Shown here: positions 35,702 to 44,987 of the stretch, piece by piece
Position numbering within the stretch: the stretch's first letter is position 1
Layout of the letters: every line of letters starts with the position of its first letter
From: Luteolibacter sp. Y139
GTDB lineage: Bacteria > Verrucomicrobiota > Verrucomicrobiia > Verrucomicrobiales > Akkermansiaceae
DNA: 64,000 nt
Direction of reading: 5' to 3'
Assembly: GCF_038066715.1 (NCBI RefSeq)
Contig: NZ_JBBUKT010000009.1
Location: 62,001-126,000 of the forward strand
Made by a program: the position numbers and the translations under genes
The notes under the pieces: generated by a model
Database searches by the model: none
The model's input: only the letters and a program-made list of their open reading frames with translations
What the model was told of the DNA's origin: nothing

Positions 35702-36307
35702 TCAGGAATTCCAAGTGGCGTATGCCTTGTGCCGATAATATTTCGGCCGGGAGTCGAGGCGGAGATGCAGCCAAGAGACACCCATGCCGGCTGTGCTCAG
35801 CCAGAGCGGTGAACTTGAGATGCGCTGCTTCATGCTCCTCCCCACGGTGTGCCAAAAGGCATCGACTTGGGCAGACGGGGCCTCTCGCAGGAACCTTCCC
35901 AAGTGAGTGTAGCAGCCCACGTCGGCGGCAACAGGCGCTGGAACCACCAGCATGGCGTCTCCACCGAGATTCGGGAAATCGATCACGCTGGCACCGGTTC
36001 GGGCCGCGAAGTGCCCGGCGAATGGCTCGGGATCGGGCCGGAGGAATTCCAACGAAGCGCCTTCGACCACCACAAACTCGAAAGGCTGGCCTATTGTGGA
36101 AGAGGTGACCGGCGGCACCTCCCAGAAATAGGAATTGTAGCCTGCTTCTTGAAGCGAGCGCGTGAAGAACCCTCGGAAGTCCACATCACTCTCTAACAAG
36201 CCGATCACCTCGCCGAACGTCAGCGGAGCTTCCGCCATCAACTGGACCTTGATCGTCCGATGGTCCAACTGCCGGGCCTCGCTTTTCCAAGGATATCCAT
36301 CAGGCAT
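35702..36307 (-). CDS. DUF6940 family protein
   Basis: 201 residues, cytoplasmic, with no signal peptide or membrane segment. From memory, the conserved blocks FWEVPPV, PFEFVVVEGASLEF, VIDFPNLGGDAMLVVPAP and WLSTAGMGVSWLHLRLDSRPKYYRH fit the DUF6940 family, whose function is unknown. The near-invariant C-terminal block with histidine, arginine and tyrosines suggests a binding or catalytic site. The gene lies between the beta-CASP nuclease-like gene (16 bases upstream) and the beta-helix gene, all on the minus strand. Confidence 0.65.
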   Translation of the reverse strand: MPDGYPWKSEARQLDHRTIKVQLMAEAPLTFGEVIGLLESDVDFRGFFTRSLQEAGYNSYFWEVPPVTSSTIGQPFEFVVVEGASLEFLRPDPEPFAGHFAARTGASVIDFPNLGGDAMLVVPAPVAADVGCYTHLGRFLREAPSAQVDAFWHTVGRSMKQRISSSPLWLSTAGMGVSWLHLRLDSRPKYYRHKAYATWNS

Positions 36308-36322
36308 GGCACGTAGAGGGCG

Positions 36323-37690
36323 TCAATCGATCCGGTAATCCGTTCCCGGCTGCGGGATGATCGTCTCGGTCTTCGGCAGCTTTTCGCGGAGCTGATCGAC
36401 GAACCAATTGCTCGCCTTGGGATCGCCGTGGACGAGGAAAGCCTTCTTCGGACGGACCTTGAGAATGAACTCAAGCAGCGACTCGCGCGTGGCGTGGCCG
36501 CTGAAGTCGAAGATTTCCATCTCGCACTTGCGGGCGACCGGCCCGTAGCGCGAATCAAGCACCACCTTGTCTCCGGTCTGCCCGGCGCGGAGATGCCCTG
36601 CGGGGGAATCGGGATCGGCGTAGCCGACGAAATGAAGGCCGTTCTTCGGGTTCTCCAAGAAGCCGGCGCGGGCGAATTGGTTCGAGACCGTGTTTTCGCT
36701 CATCATGCCGCTGGAGAGGCAATAGATGGCGCCGGGATTCAGCGGGATCGGGCCTGCTTTCTTGCGGTTCCCGGCTTGGAGATCCATGTCCTCCAGGATG
36801 CGGAAGCTGTCGTCGCTGCGGCGAGTACGGCCCTTGGCATACTTGTCGTAGATCACCGTCATCTTGGTGCTGAGGCCGCCGATGAAGATGGGTGTCTTCT
36901 TCGGAATCAGGCCGGCCTTCTTGAAGCGATGGAGCATGGTCAGCACCTCCTGGGTCTTGCCCATGGCGAAAACCGGGATCAGCACGCTACCACGGCGGTG
37001 GAGGGTGCGGGCGATCGCATCGGCGAAGCGCAGCTCCTCGTTCTCCCGGGTGTAGTCCGCCGGTCGCACACTGTCGCCGCGGGTGGTCTCGATGATCAGG
37101 GCATCGACATGATCTTCGGGAAAACGTGCGCCCTTGATCAGGGTGGAGTCCTCGAAATTCACGTCGCCGGTGTACATCACGCGATGGCCATTCGCCTGCA
37201 GGGTGATGCCGGTGGAGCCGAGCACGTGGCCGGCGTCATGAAAGGTGCCGATCAGGCTGCCATCGGGATCGAGTTCGAAGGGCCGCTCCAAGGGGCGGGT
37301 TTCGAAGACGCGCTCGAGTTCATCGATGCCGCGGTGGGTGAAGAGCGGATACTCGACGATGCCGAGCTCGGTGCGCTTCGCCTGCATCACGTTCACCGAG
37401 TTATGCAGCATCGCGGTCGAAAGCTCGGCGGCGGCTTGGGAAAAGAACGCCTTGGCCTGCGGCTGGCGATTGAGCAGCACCGGCAGCGAGCCGATGTGAT
37501 CGAGGTGGGCGTGAGTCACCACCACGGAGTCGATCGAGCCGTCTTCGAGCAGATCGTAGCGTGGCACTCCTTCAAGGCCGTCGTGCTTGGGATGGAGTCC
37601 GGCATCGAGGACCACACGAGCCTTTCCGGTGTCGAGCAGATAGGAATTCGCGCCGATTTCGGCGTTGCGGCAAAGGCTGCGAAAAAGCAT
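36323..37690 (-). CDS. Beta-CASP metallo-beta-lactamase fold RNA-processing exonuclease
   Basis: Start taken at ATG 37690 (455 residues), where homology begins and a CU-rich leader (GTTTTCCTTC) precedes it. The N-terminus is a metallo-beta-lactamase domain with THAHLDHIG. The middle is a beta-CASP insertion (ALIIETTRG, VLIPVFAMGKTQEVL). The C-terminal RMMBL part has DFSGHATRESLLEF and VHGDPKASNWF. The family contains CPSF73-like and YSH1-like RNA nucleases and is cytoplasmic. It is expected to bind two zinc ions and cleave RNA (or DNA). No bacterial RNase J-specific C-terminal domain is seen. Confidence 0.85.
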   Translation of the reverse strand: MLFRSLCRNAEIGANSYLLDTGKARVVLDAGLHPKHDGLEGVPRYDLLEDGSIDSVVVTHAHLDHIGSLPVLLNRQPQAKAFFSQAAAELSTAMLHNSVNVMQAKRTELGIVEYPLFTHRGIDELERVFETRPLERPFELDPDGSLIGTFHDAGHVLGSTGITLQANGHRVMYTGDVNFEDSTLIKGARFPEDHVDALIIETTRGDSVRPADYTRENEELRFADAIARTLHRRGSVLIPVFAMGKTQEVLTMLHRFKKAGLIPKKTPIFIGGLSTKMTVIYDKYAKGRTRRSDDSFRILEDMDLQAGNRKKAGPIPLNPGAIYCLSSGMMSENTVSNQFARAGFLENPKNGLHFVGYADPDSPAGHLRAGQTGDKVVLDSRYGPVARKCEMEIFDFSGHATRESLLEFILKVRPKKAFLVHGDPKASNWFVDQLREKLPKTETIIPQPGTDYRID

Positions 37691-37842
37691 GAAGGAAAAC
37701 GGAAGCCCCGGAACCATGGGGGGCGTCCGGGAAAAGTCGATGGCTGATTTTCAGCGGGATGCGGCAGGAATTGGACCGCAACGAGCGCGAAGAGACAATC
37801 TGTAGGGGAATCCCGCCGGTTTTTGTCATCCTCGCAGAGCAC

Positions 37843-39462
37843 TCAGACTCCTGCCGCGGCAGCCACAGGCAAAACCTCCACACCGAGCAGGCAGACGTCG
37901 TCGTCGAAATGGTGGCTATCGGAATACTGGAGGACGCGGTTGAGGACCAGATCGAGCATCTGCTCCAGCGTCTCGCCATTGGAGCTGGCGGCGGTTTCCA
38001 TCAGGCGCTTTTCGAGGAAGGGTTCGCCGTCCGGATTTTCGGCTTCGAGGATGCCATCGGTGAAGAGCAGCAGGCGCCTCACGCCCTCGAGCGGGATTTC
38101 GCCCGAGGGGTAGTCGGCCTTGGCAATGAGACCGAGGCCGGGGCCCTTTTGCTTTTTCCCGGAGGCGAGTTGCTGGACTCCGGCGGGGCCGGTGGCGATG
38201 CCGCCGGGATGCCCGGCACTGGCGTAGCGCAGCGTGCCCTCGCCGAGATCGATGACCGCATAGAAAGCGGTGGCGAACATGGTCGCTCCCGCACGGTCGA
38301 GAATGGCGTGCAGGCCATTGTTCAGGCCGCGGAGGAAGGCGGACGGGTCGCTGGCACTGCGGCGCTGCTTTTCCAAAAGACCGCGTAGCATCGCGACGAT
38401 CAGCGCGGAGCGGACGCCGTGGCCCATCACGTCACAGATCAGCATGCCGACCGAGTCGTCGGAAATGCGCAGCACCTCGAAGAAATCACCCGCCAGGCCG
38501 GAGATCGGCAGGTAGCGCGCGCCGAAACGAAGTGCCGCGCGCTCGGTCGAGACTTCTGGAAAGGACGAGCCGGCAAGGGCGTGCTGGATCTCCCGGGCGA
38601 GCTGGAGTTCCTCCTCGTAGGCTTGGTTGCGGATCTGGAGTTCAGCGGCCAGGTCGGTGGCGGCCTGCTTGGCGGTGACGAGTTCGGTGACGTCGCTGGA
38701 GACGCCGAAAGTGCCCTTCACATGGCCGCTACGATCGAACCACGGGAACTTCGAGGTCAGCACCCAGGTCACCTTCCCGTCCTCGCGCTCCTCGCGCTCG
38801 ACCTTTTCGGTGACCGCTTGGCCGCTCGTCATGATCTGCTTTTCATCCGCCTCCGCCTCCTGCCAGTGGGCCGAAGCGAAGAAATCCCGGTCGTGCTTTC
38901 CGATCACCGACTCGGGGCTCGGCTGGCCGTTCCACTCGGCCATTTGGCCATTCACCAGCACGAAGCGGGAATCGAGGTCCTTGAAATAGATCTGCAGTGG
39001 CACGCGATCAATCAGCGAGCGCAGGATGTGGCGCTCGTCCTCGATCTGCCCTTCCGCCTGCTTGCGCAGGGAAATATCGATCATCGAGCCGGCGATCCGC
39101 ACGGCCTCGCCGTTGCGGCCGCGGACCACGGTGCCGCGGATGCGCAGCCAGCGCCAGTGGCCGCCGCCGGTCTGGAGCCGGCAATCGATGGCGAAAAGCT
39201 CCGGGCCGGCGGGGTTGAGGACATTCGCCAGCGCGCGGGTGAAGCGGTCGCGGTCGTCCGGATGGATTTCCCCGTGGGGCGGCAGGAAGATATTCGGCGC
39301 GGCGATTTCGCTGCACTCGAGGAATTCCAGGATGCGGCGCGAGTAGTGGACGTCCGGCTTGCCGACCCACCAGTCCCAGATTCCTTCATTGGAGGCCTTC
39401 AGGGCGAGGCTCAGGCGCTCAGTATCCTCGGGGGTGAATCCGCTGCTTTCCGGCGAGGTCAT
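37843..39462 (-). CDS. PAS-domain PP2C (SpoIIE/RsbU-type) serine phosphatase
   Basis: 539 residues, soluble. Two PAS domains come first (about 20-135, with DWWVGKPDVHYS; and about 150-270, with YFKDLDSRFVLVNGQ), then a short coiled coil (about 275-300) and a SpoIIE-type PP2C phosphatase domain (about 315-530). Phosphatase motifs: SGLAGDFFEV, ICDVMGHGVRSAL, YASAGHPG, LLFTDGILEA and FDDDVCLLG, which contain the metal-binding aspartates. Such proteins usually dephosphorylate STAS-domain anti-anti-sigma factors. The only STAS domain seen in this window is in the glutaminase fusion, so a link would be speculative. It is transcribed divergently from the secreted-protein gene at 39552. Confidence 0.88.
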   Translation of the reverse strand: MTSPESSGFTPEDTERLSLALKASNEGIWDWWVGKPDVHYSRRILEFLECSEIAAPNIFLPPHGEIHPDDRDRFTRALANVLNPAGPELFAIDCRLQTGGGHWRWLRIRGTVVRGRNGEAVRIAGSMIDISLRKQAEGQIEDERHILRSLIDRVPLQIYFKDLDSRFVLVNGQMAEWNGQPSPESVIGKHDRDFFASAHWQEAEADEKQIMTSGQAVTEKVEREEREDGKVTWVLTSKFPWFDRSGHVKGTFGVSSDVTELVTAKQAATDLAAELQIRNQAYEEELQLAREIQHALAGSSFPEVSTERAALRFGARYLPISGLAGDFFEVLRISDDSVGMLICDVMGHGVRSALIVAMLRGLLEKQRRSASDPSAFLRGLNNGLHAILDRAGATMFATAFYAVIDLGEGTLRYASAGHPGGIATGPAGVQQLASGKKQKGPGLGLIAKADYPSGEIPLEGVRRLLLFTDGILEAENPDGEPFLEKRLMETAASSNGETLEQMLDLVLNRVLQYSDSHHFDDDVCLLGVEVLPVAAAAGV

Positions 39463-39551
39463 TGACCTTCAAGACAAGCATCCCTCTCCGGCGGCGGCAA
39501 CCTGTTTTCCCGCCCGCTTGCTTTCCACGCCGCCTCTTTCATGGTCGGGGC

Positions 39552-40241
39552 ATGAAAGCTGCCGCCTTGTTTTCCCTGCTTGCTGCCGCCCCGCTGGTCG
39601 CCGCCGAAAAAGCACCCGAGGTGGAGGTTCCGCCGTGTTGCGCGTCAAACAGCCGCACCGCAGCGATGGAAAATGACCTTTTCACCGATCCCGCCAAGTG
39701 GACCTTCGGCGATGCCAAGGCGTGGAAATGGAGCGGGGAGGGGAAGGACCGCGTGCTCCAGCTCATCTCGCAAAGCACGGTGAAGCCCAAGTACCGCAGC
39801 CCCTTCAATCTGGCGTGGTTCGAGGGGAAGGAGTGGAAGGACTTCACCCTGACCGCGGAGCTGCGGCTGACGAAGTTCGACGAGGGGAACAATGACCTGT
39901 GTATCGCTTTCGGCCGCGCCGCCGAGAACCGCTTCTACTACGCCCACCTCGGCGAAAAGGCGGATGAACCGCACCACCAGATCCACATCGTGGACGAGGC
40001 CGACCGCAAGCCGATCACGACCTTCCGCACCGCTGGCACACCGTGGAAGGAAGGCACCTGGCACCAGGTGAAGATCGTCCGCAACACCGCCACCGGCGAT
40101 ATCGGCGTGTGGTTCGATGACATGGAGAAGCCGGTCCTAACCGCGAAGGACAAGACCCTCGACTGGGGAAAGATCGGGCTCGGCTCCTTCGATGACCTCG
40201 GGGAGTTCCGCCATGTGAAGGTGAAGGGTACTTCCCGGTGA
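39552..40241 (+). CDS. Secreted LamG/DUF1080-like jelly-roll protein
   Basis: Start at ATG 39552 gives a signal peptide (MKAAALFSLLAAAPLVAAEK) and a 229-residue product. The mature part is one concanavalin-like beta-sandwich: DFTLTAELRLTKFDEGNND, a central FYYAHLGEK strand, and a W-x-QVKIVRNTATGDIGVWFDD strand typical of DUF1080/LamG folds. Two adjacent cysteines (PPCCAS) follow the leader. Such domains bind or, in DUF1080 relatives, act on sugars; no catalytic residues are evident. It is the first of six secreted-protein genes on the plus strand. Confidence 0.75.
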   Translation: MKAAALFSLLAAAPLVAAEKAPEVEVPPCCASNSRTAAMENDLFTDPAKWTFGDAKAWKWSGEGKDRVLQLISQSTVKPKYRSPFNLAWFEGKEWKDFTLTAELRLTKFDEGNNDLCIAFGRAAENRFYYAHLGEKADEPHHQIHIVDEADRKPITTFRTAGTPWKEGTWHQVKIVRNTATGDIGVWFDDMEKPVLTAKDKTLDWGKIGLGSFDDLGEFRHVKVKGTSR

Positions 40242-40469
40242 TTGGGCCACGGTTCGGTCCAACCGGGGCAGGGAGGGCTGAGCCGCTCATTATGCACTCT
40301 TCCGTATTTCCTTGAGCTTTAATTTCGGAGGTCCTTAGATATCTCGCCCTCCCCGCCCGATCACCTTTTCCGCCTTCGTGGCGTATCTGAGGCGGTCCCG
40401 GACGTGCATTGATCATCTCCTGTGCCGTCCGTCCAAATGGGACGGAGGCGAAGGTTTGTTTCCCCTCCG
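40242..40469. other. Leader/intergenic region upstream of the LamG gene
   Basis: 228 bases without a convincing gene. It includes a short self-complementary stretch near 40427-40446 (CCGTCC…GGACGG) shortly before the CU-rich leader TTTCCCCTCCG of the next gene. Probably the promoter region for the secreted-protein cluster; no boxes assigned. Confidence 0.35.
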
Positions 40470-42038
40470 ATGAAAGCCTCTCTTTTCCTCCTCGCCCTCA
40501 TTACATCCGCCCACGCCGGTCTTTCCGATCCGAAAGGCGTCTGGCAGCTCGATGTCGGACTTGGCGGCACGCTTCCCTCCTACACGGCGCTGGATGCCTC
40601 CTCGCTGACTTACCCGGCGGACTACAGTTTCGCCACCGACGGCACCTACCAGTTCCTGCAGACCCAGGCGTTCAACTCGCCGGCAAAGCGTCTCACGGTT
40701 ACCAATCCCACCGGTCCGAATGGCGGTCCGGGCGCGACCCGCACCAACCAGTGGACCGTGGTGATGGACGTGAAGTTCGATGCCTTCCAGCCCTACGCCG
40801 GCATCCTCCAGTTCAATCCGGCCAATAACACCGACGTCTCGATCTACCTGTTCTCCGCGAACAATCTCACTGCCACCCTCAACGCGGGCCTGAGCTCCAC
40901 CGGAGCCATCGCGGTGAATACCTGGTACCGCCTCGCGATTACCTGCGGCAACAATGGCACAGGTGGCCCCACCGCCATGAAGTTCTACCTCAATGGCGTC
41001 CCGAATGGCACGCCGCGGACGAGCACCTTCGATGGCGGGCTTTCGCTCCAGTCCACCTTCCATCTCTTCTCGGACGATGGGAATGGCGGCGATCTGAAGC
41101 CGGCCAAGCTCAGCTCCTTCGGCCTGTGGGGCGAGGAACTCAGCGCCGCCGATATCGCCAGCCTCGGCGGCCCGCAGGCCGGCGGACTTCCATCCCCGCC
41201 GCTGCCGAGCACGATCGCAGCGGGATCGCCCTATGCCCATGGGGCGAACATCGGCTGGATCCACGCCAAGCCTGCTACCAACGGCGTGGTGATCGGCGAG
41301 TATGCCTGCTCCGGCTACGCCCACAGCGCGAATTGCGGGTGGATCAACTTCGGCGACGGGACGCCCACCAATGGCTTCCGCTATGCGAACACCGATGGCA
41401 GCGACAGCGGCGTGAATCACGATGGCGCGGGCAATCTCTCCGGCCTCGCGTGGGGAGCCAATATCGGCTGGATCAACTTCGGCACGGGATCGAACGGAGC
41501 GCCTCGCCCGCTTTCAGACCCGGATCGCCCGCGCTTCGACCTCATCACCGGCCAGTTCAGTGGATACGCCCATGGGGCCAATGTCGGCTGGATCAACCTG
41601 AGCACGCTGCAAGCCGCTTCCATCTACAGCGTGGATGACGATGGCGACGGAATCGCCGATCTATGGGAGCGCGAGAACTTCGCCAATCTCACCACGGCAA
41701 CCGCATCGACCGATACGGATCACGATGGCGTTTCCGACAAGGACGAATACCTCGCCGACAGCGATCCGAACGACCCTAACAGCCGCCTGCGGATCATTGA
41801 TCACCTCGTCCAGTTCTTCCCTAACGAAGGCTACAATAGTTGGGACGTTTCCTTCACCAGTTCGCCACGCCGGCTCTACCGCATCGAGACTTCCACGGAC
41901 CTCGGGGCTACTCCGTGGCAGGACGCCAGCGGACTGTTTCCGGGGTCTTCCGGCACCTCGACCAGCCACGGGATTTCCGCCCAGCCATCGCCCAGGAATT
42001 TCCTCCGGGTGTCGGTCGCCAAACCTCTTCAACCATGA
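40470..42038 (+). CDS. Secreted LamG protein with GANIGWI repeats and Ca-binding C-terminal module
   Basis: Start at ATG 40470 gives MKASLFLLALITSAHAG, a clean signal peptide; 522 residues. Residues about 20-240 are a LamG-like lectin sandwich. Residues about 250-380 carry four copies of a motif G-[YL]-A-[HW]-[GS]-A-N-[IVC]-G-W-I-[NH], at about 41229, 41311, 41441 and 41562. A calcium-binding type-3 repeat follows (TDTDHDGVSDKDEY). The end is the sandwich domain YRIETSTDLGATPWQD … FLRVSVAKPLQP shared with other secreted proteins in this window. The stop overlaps the ATG of the next gene by four bases (ATGA), implying translational coupling with the first propeller protein. Confidence 0.8.
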   Translation: MKASLFLLALITSAHAGLSDPKGVWQLDVGLGGTLPSYTALDASSLTYPADYSFATDGTYQFLQTQAFNSPAKRLTVTNPTGPNGGPGATRTNQWTVVMDVKFDAFQPYAGILQFNPANNTDVSIYLFSANNLTATLNAGLSSTGAIAVNTWYRLAITCGNNGTGGPTAMKFYLNGVPNGTPRTSTFDGGLSLQSTFHLFSDDGNGGDLKPAKLSSFGLWGEELSAADIASLGGPQAGGLPSPPLPSTIAAGSPYAHGANIGWIHAKPATNGVVIGEYACSGYAHSANCGWINFGDGTPTNGFRYANTDGSDSGVNHDGAGNLSGLAWGANIGWINFGTGSNGAPRPLSDPDRPRFDLITGQFSGYAHGANVGWINLSTLQAASIYSVDDDGDGIADLWERENFANLTTATASTDTDHDGVSDKDEYLADSDPNDPNSRLRIIDHLVQFFPNEGYNSWDVSFTSSPRRLYRIETSTDLGATPWQDASGLFPGSSGTSTSHGISAQPSPRNFLRVSVAKPLQP

Positions 42039-43246
42039 CCTCCCGGCTTCTCACTCTTGGCGCGTGCTTGATGCCGGTCGTCGTCTTCGCGCAAGGACCC
42101 TTGGCCCCTCCAGCTGGTGCGCCTGCTCCGACGATGAAGTCCCTGCAGGAGCTCTGGGACCGGATCGGCACGGTGGAATCCCAGCTCACCCAGCTAAAGG
42201 CGCAGAACCGGGTGCTTTCCGGCTTGCTGTCATCCTCGTCCGTCAATTTCGCGTGGATCGTCACTGCCGTCGACAGTTCGGTGAACGTGGGCGCGACCTC
42301 GCTCAGGTTCGGGAAGGATGGCGAACCCGCCATCGCCTACAACGACGCCACCAATTTCGATCTCCGCTTTGCTCGCTATAATGGCAGCACATGGACGACC
42401 ACCCCGGTCGATGTGGCGGGCTCGGTCGGTAGCTACTGCTCGCTCGCCTTTGCACCGGATGGCCAGCCGGCCATCGCCTACTACGACTTCACCAATACCA
42501 ATCTCAAGTATTCGAAGTTCAACGGCTCCACCTGGCAATCCGTCACCGTCGAGAATAGTGCCGGGGACGTCGGCCGGTATCCTTCGCTGGCCTTCGGTCC
42601 GGATGGGCAGCCTGCGATTTCATACTACGATCTTAGTAATTCCAATCTCAAGATTGCCCGTTTCACTTCCGGCTGGGTGGCGACGACGGTAGACAACAAC
42701 GCGGCCGACGTCGGCTCTTATAGTTCGCTCGCTTTCGGTCCCGATGGCCAACCCGCGATCTCGTATTTCGATGGAACGAACTACGACCTCAAGTTCGCAC
42801 GATTCAACGGAGCATCCTGGAGTATTGAGGCGATTGACGCCAGCAACGCGACCGGCCAATCCACCTCGCTCGCCTTCGGCCCCGACGGCCAGCCCGCCAT
42901 CGCCCACTACTATGTGGCGGCGGAGGCCATCCGGATGGCACGCTACAATGGCAGCACTTGGACGGTCACAGGGATTGGCAGCACCGGAAACACCAGCGGC
43001 AGCACCTCCCTTGCCTTCGGCCCCGATGGCCAGCCGGCGGTCGCGTATTCGGTGACACCTTTGATTCATCTAGATTTCGCCCGCTACGACGGAAGCACTT
43101 GGAAGATCTCAAGCGTGAACAGCCCGAGCCAAGGCGGCACGAACCCCTCGCTCGCGTTCGGTCCTGACGGCCAGCCAGCCATCTCCTACTCTAACAACTC
43201 CTCCCTGATCTTCGTTCGCAAGGGCGTCTTCCAGCCCGCACCGTAA
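42035..43246 (+). CDS. Secreted seven-repeat protein, predicted beta-propeller, with N-terminal PPxGxPxPxMKxL module
   Basis: 403 residues from ATG 42035, which overlaps the preceding stop (ATGA). A signal peptide ends at VVFAQ. Directly after comes GPLAPPAGAPAPTMKSLQEL and a short coiled coil (about 40-65). Seven repeats of about 47 residues follow, consensus SLAFGPDGQPAIxYYDxxNxDLKFARYNGSTW. The seventh lacks its last strand, while an unpaired strand (FAWIVTAVDSSVNVG) sits before the first, the classic closure of a seven-bladed propeller. The C-terminus is RKGVFQPAP. Probably secreted or surface-bound; function unknown. Confidence 0.75.
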   Translation: MTSRLLTLGACLMPVVVFAQGPLAPPAGAPAPTMKSLQELWDRIGTVESQLTQLKAQNRVLSGLLSSSSVNFAWIVTAVDSSVNVGATSLRFGKDGEPAIAYNDATNFDLRFARYNGSTWTTTPVDVAGSVGSYCSLAFAPDGQPAIAYYDFTNTNLKYSKFNGSTWQSVTVENSAGDVGRYPSLAFGPDGQPAISYYDLSNSNLKIARFTSGWVATTVDNNAADVGSYSSLAFGPDGQPAISYFDGTNYDLKFARFNGASWSIEAIDASNATGQSTSLAFGPDGQPAIAHYYVAAEAIRMARYNGSTWTVTGIGSTGNTSGSTSLAFGPDGQPAVAYSVTPLIHLDFARYDGSTWKISSVNSPSQGGTNPSLAFGPDGQPAISYSNNSSLIFVRKGVFQPAP

Positions 43247-43267
43247 ACCCGCTTCATCTCCTCTCCC

Positions 43268-44959
43268 ATGAAACGACTGATCCTCCTGTTGCTGGCCGCT
43301 GTTCCGGCCTTCGCCCAAGGTCCGCTGATCCCGCCGGTGGGTCCGCCTGTGCCTTCGATGAAGACGCTCGATCAAATCGAAGCGCGTACGCCGATCGAAT
43401 CGTTGCCCATTACCATCAGTGCTCCAGGGAGCTACTACTTCACGAAGAACCTCCAGCATACTGGAGCAGGCCATGCCATCACGATCACCTCTAACAACGT
43501 CACGCTTGATCTCGGTGGCTTCACCTTGAGCTCCACCGCTGCTGTCAGCGGCAGGGGCATTGTCGTCAACGGCGGTCTCAACAACATCACGATCAGGAAC
43601 GGCAACATCACCGGGACCACCACGGTCTCCATCTCCGGCGCCCCTCCCAGTCAGACGTGGACAGCGACCCCCGGTGGGTTTGAGACCGGGCTGTATGCCG
43701 ATGCCGCCTCCGGTATCCCGTTTGGCGCCTTCCGGAACATGACGGTGGAAAACCTCCAGGTAAGCGGCTGCCGCACCTGGGGAATTGTCGCCTACTATGC
43801 GACAGTCACCAACTCGTCGGTCGCGTCAAATGGCAGCGAGGGACTCATCGTCTCGGAAGGCACCGTCAACAATTGCATCGCCAAATACAACGGCAGCTCT
43901 GGAATATCCGGGGCCACCGTCTATGGCTCCAGCGCCCAGCACAATGGAGGCAGAGGGATCTTCGGCACTACCGTCACCAGTTCGGCATCCATGTTCAATG
44001 CCCAGGACGGGATCCTTGCTTCCTCGGGAAGCGTCACTGCTTGCACAGCTCTATACAACCACGCCTCGACGGGGACCTATTACGATCTCAATGCCACCGA
44101 CGCCGTGATCGCCTCCACGAAGTACGGGACAGGCAATGTGACCGGCAGTTCCATCGATGGCGAGCGGCGCACGGCGATCGACTCGCTGCCCGTTACCATC
44201 AGCACTCCCGGAAGCTACTACTTCACCAAGAACCTCGAGTCCACCGGTGGAGGGCATGCCATCACCATCACCTCTAACAACGTCACGCTCGACCTCGGCG
44301 GCTTCACCCTGAGTTCCACCGCTGCAGTGACCGCCAGGGGTATCGTTGTGAACGGTGGTCTCACCAACATCACGATCAAGAATGGCAACATCACCGGGAC
44401 CACCACCGTCTCCGTCTCCGGTGCCCCTCCCAGTCAGACCTGGACAGCGACCCCTGGCGGGTTCGAGACCGGACTGTATGCCGACGCCAGCTCTGGCTAT
44501 CCGTATGGCGCCTTCCGGAACATGACCGTGGAAAACCTCCAGGTCAGCGGCTGTCGAACCTGGGGAATTGTCGCCTACTACGCGACCGTCACCAACTCGT
44601 CGGTCGCGTCGAATGGCAGCGAGGGACTCATCGTCTCGGAAGGCACCGTCACCAATTGCATCGCCAAATACAACGGGAGTTCCGGGATATCCGGGGCAAC
44701 CGTCACCGGCTCCAGCGCCCAGCACAATGGAGGCAGAGGAATGTTCGGCAATACCATCACCAGTTCGGTAGCCATGTTCAATGGCCAGGACGGCATCCTT
44801 GCCTCTTCGGGAAGCGTCACCTCCAGCACCGCTTTATACAACCACACCTCCACCGGAACCTACTACGATCTCAACGCCACCGACGCCGTGGTCGCTCTCT
44901 CCAAATACGGTACGGGCCTCACCACCGGCAGCACGCTTACCGGAAACAAGACGCCCTGA
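43268..44959 (+). CDS. Secreted beta-helix protein with internal tandem duplication
   Basis: 563 residues. The signal peptide (RLILLLLAAVPAFAQ) is followed by GPLIPPVGPPVPSMKTLDQI, the N-terminal module shared with three neighbours. The remainder is two almost identical copies of a 261-residue right-handed beta-helix. Each begins SLP[IV]TIS[AT]PGSYYFTKNL, includes TLDLGGFTLSSTAAV, and ends near ATDAV[IV]A. There is no catalytic motif, and the coils are rich in serine, threonine and asparagine. The ATG follows CATCTCCTCTCCC. It lies 21 bases after the propeller gene and 28 bases before the next beta-helix gene, so it is likely part of one transcript. Confidence 0.8.
   Translation: MKRLILLLLAAVPAFAQGPLIPPVGPPVPSMKTLDQIEARTPIESLPITISAPGSYYFTKNLQHTGAGHAITITSNNVTLDLGGFTLSSTAAVSGRGIVVNGGLNNITIRNGNITGTTTVSISGAPPSQTWTATPGGFETGLYADAASGIPFGAFRNMTVENLQVSGCRTWGIVAYYATVTNSSVASNGSEGLIVSEGTVNNCIAKYNGSSGISGATVYGSSAQHNGGRGIFGTTVTSSASMFNAQDGILASSGSVTACTALYNHASTGTYYDLNATDAVIASTKYGTGNVTGSSIDGERRTAIDSLPVTISTPGSYYFTKNLESTGGGHAITITSNNVTLDLGGFTLSSTAAVTARGIVVNGGLTNITIKNGNITGTTTVSVSGAPPSQTWTATPGGFETGLYADASSGYPYGAFRNMTVENLQVSGCRTWGIVAYYATVTNSSVASNGSEGLIVSEGTVTNCIAKYNGSSGISGATVTGSSAQHNGGRGMFGNTITSSVAMFNGQDGILASSGSVTSSTALYNHTSTGTYYDLNATDAVVALSKYGTGLTTGSTLTGNKTP
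43388..44953 (+). repeat. Tandem direct repeat, two 783-base units, inside the beta-helix gene
   Basis: The unit at about 43388-44170 is repeated at about 44171-44953 with an in-frame offset of 783 bases (261 codons). Long stretches are identical at DNA level, for example around the CACCTCTAACAACGTCACGCT segment. The high DNA identity indicates a recent duplication or ongoing homogenisation. Confidence 0.85.
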
Positions 44960-44987
44960 GGCGGATACATCGCGAATCCAATAGCCC

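Noticed and set aside
36428-37747. A 439-codon plus-strand open frame
   Set aside because: Antisense to the beta-CASP protein gene, which has the metal-binding motifs.
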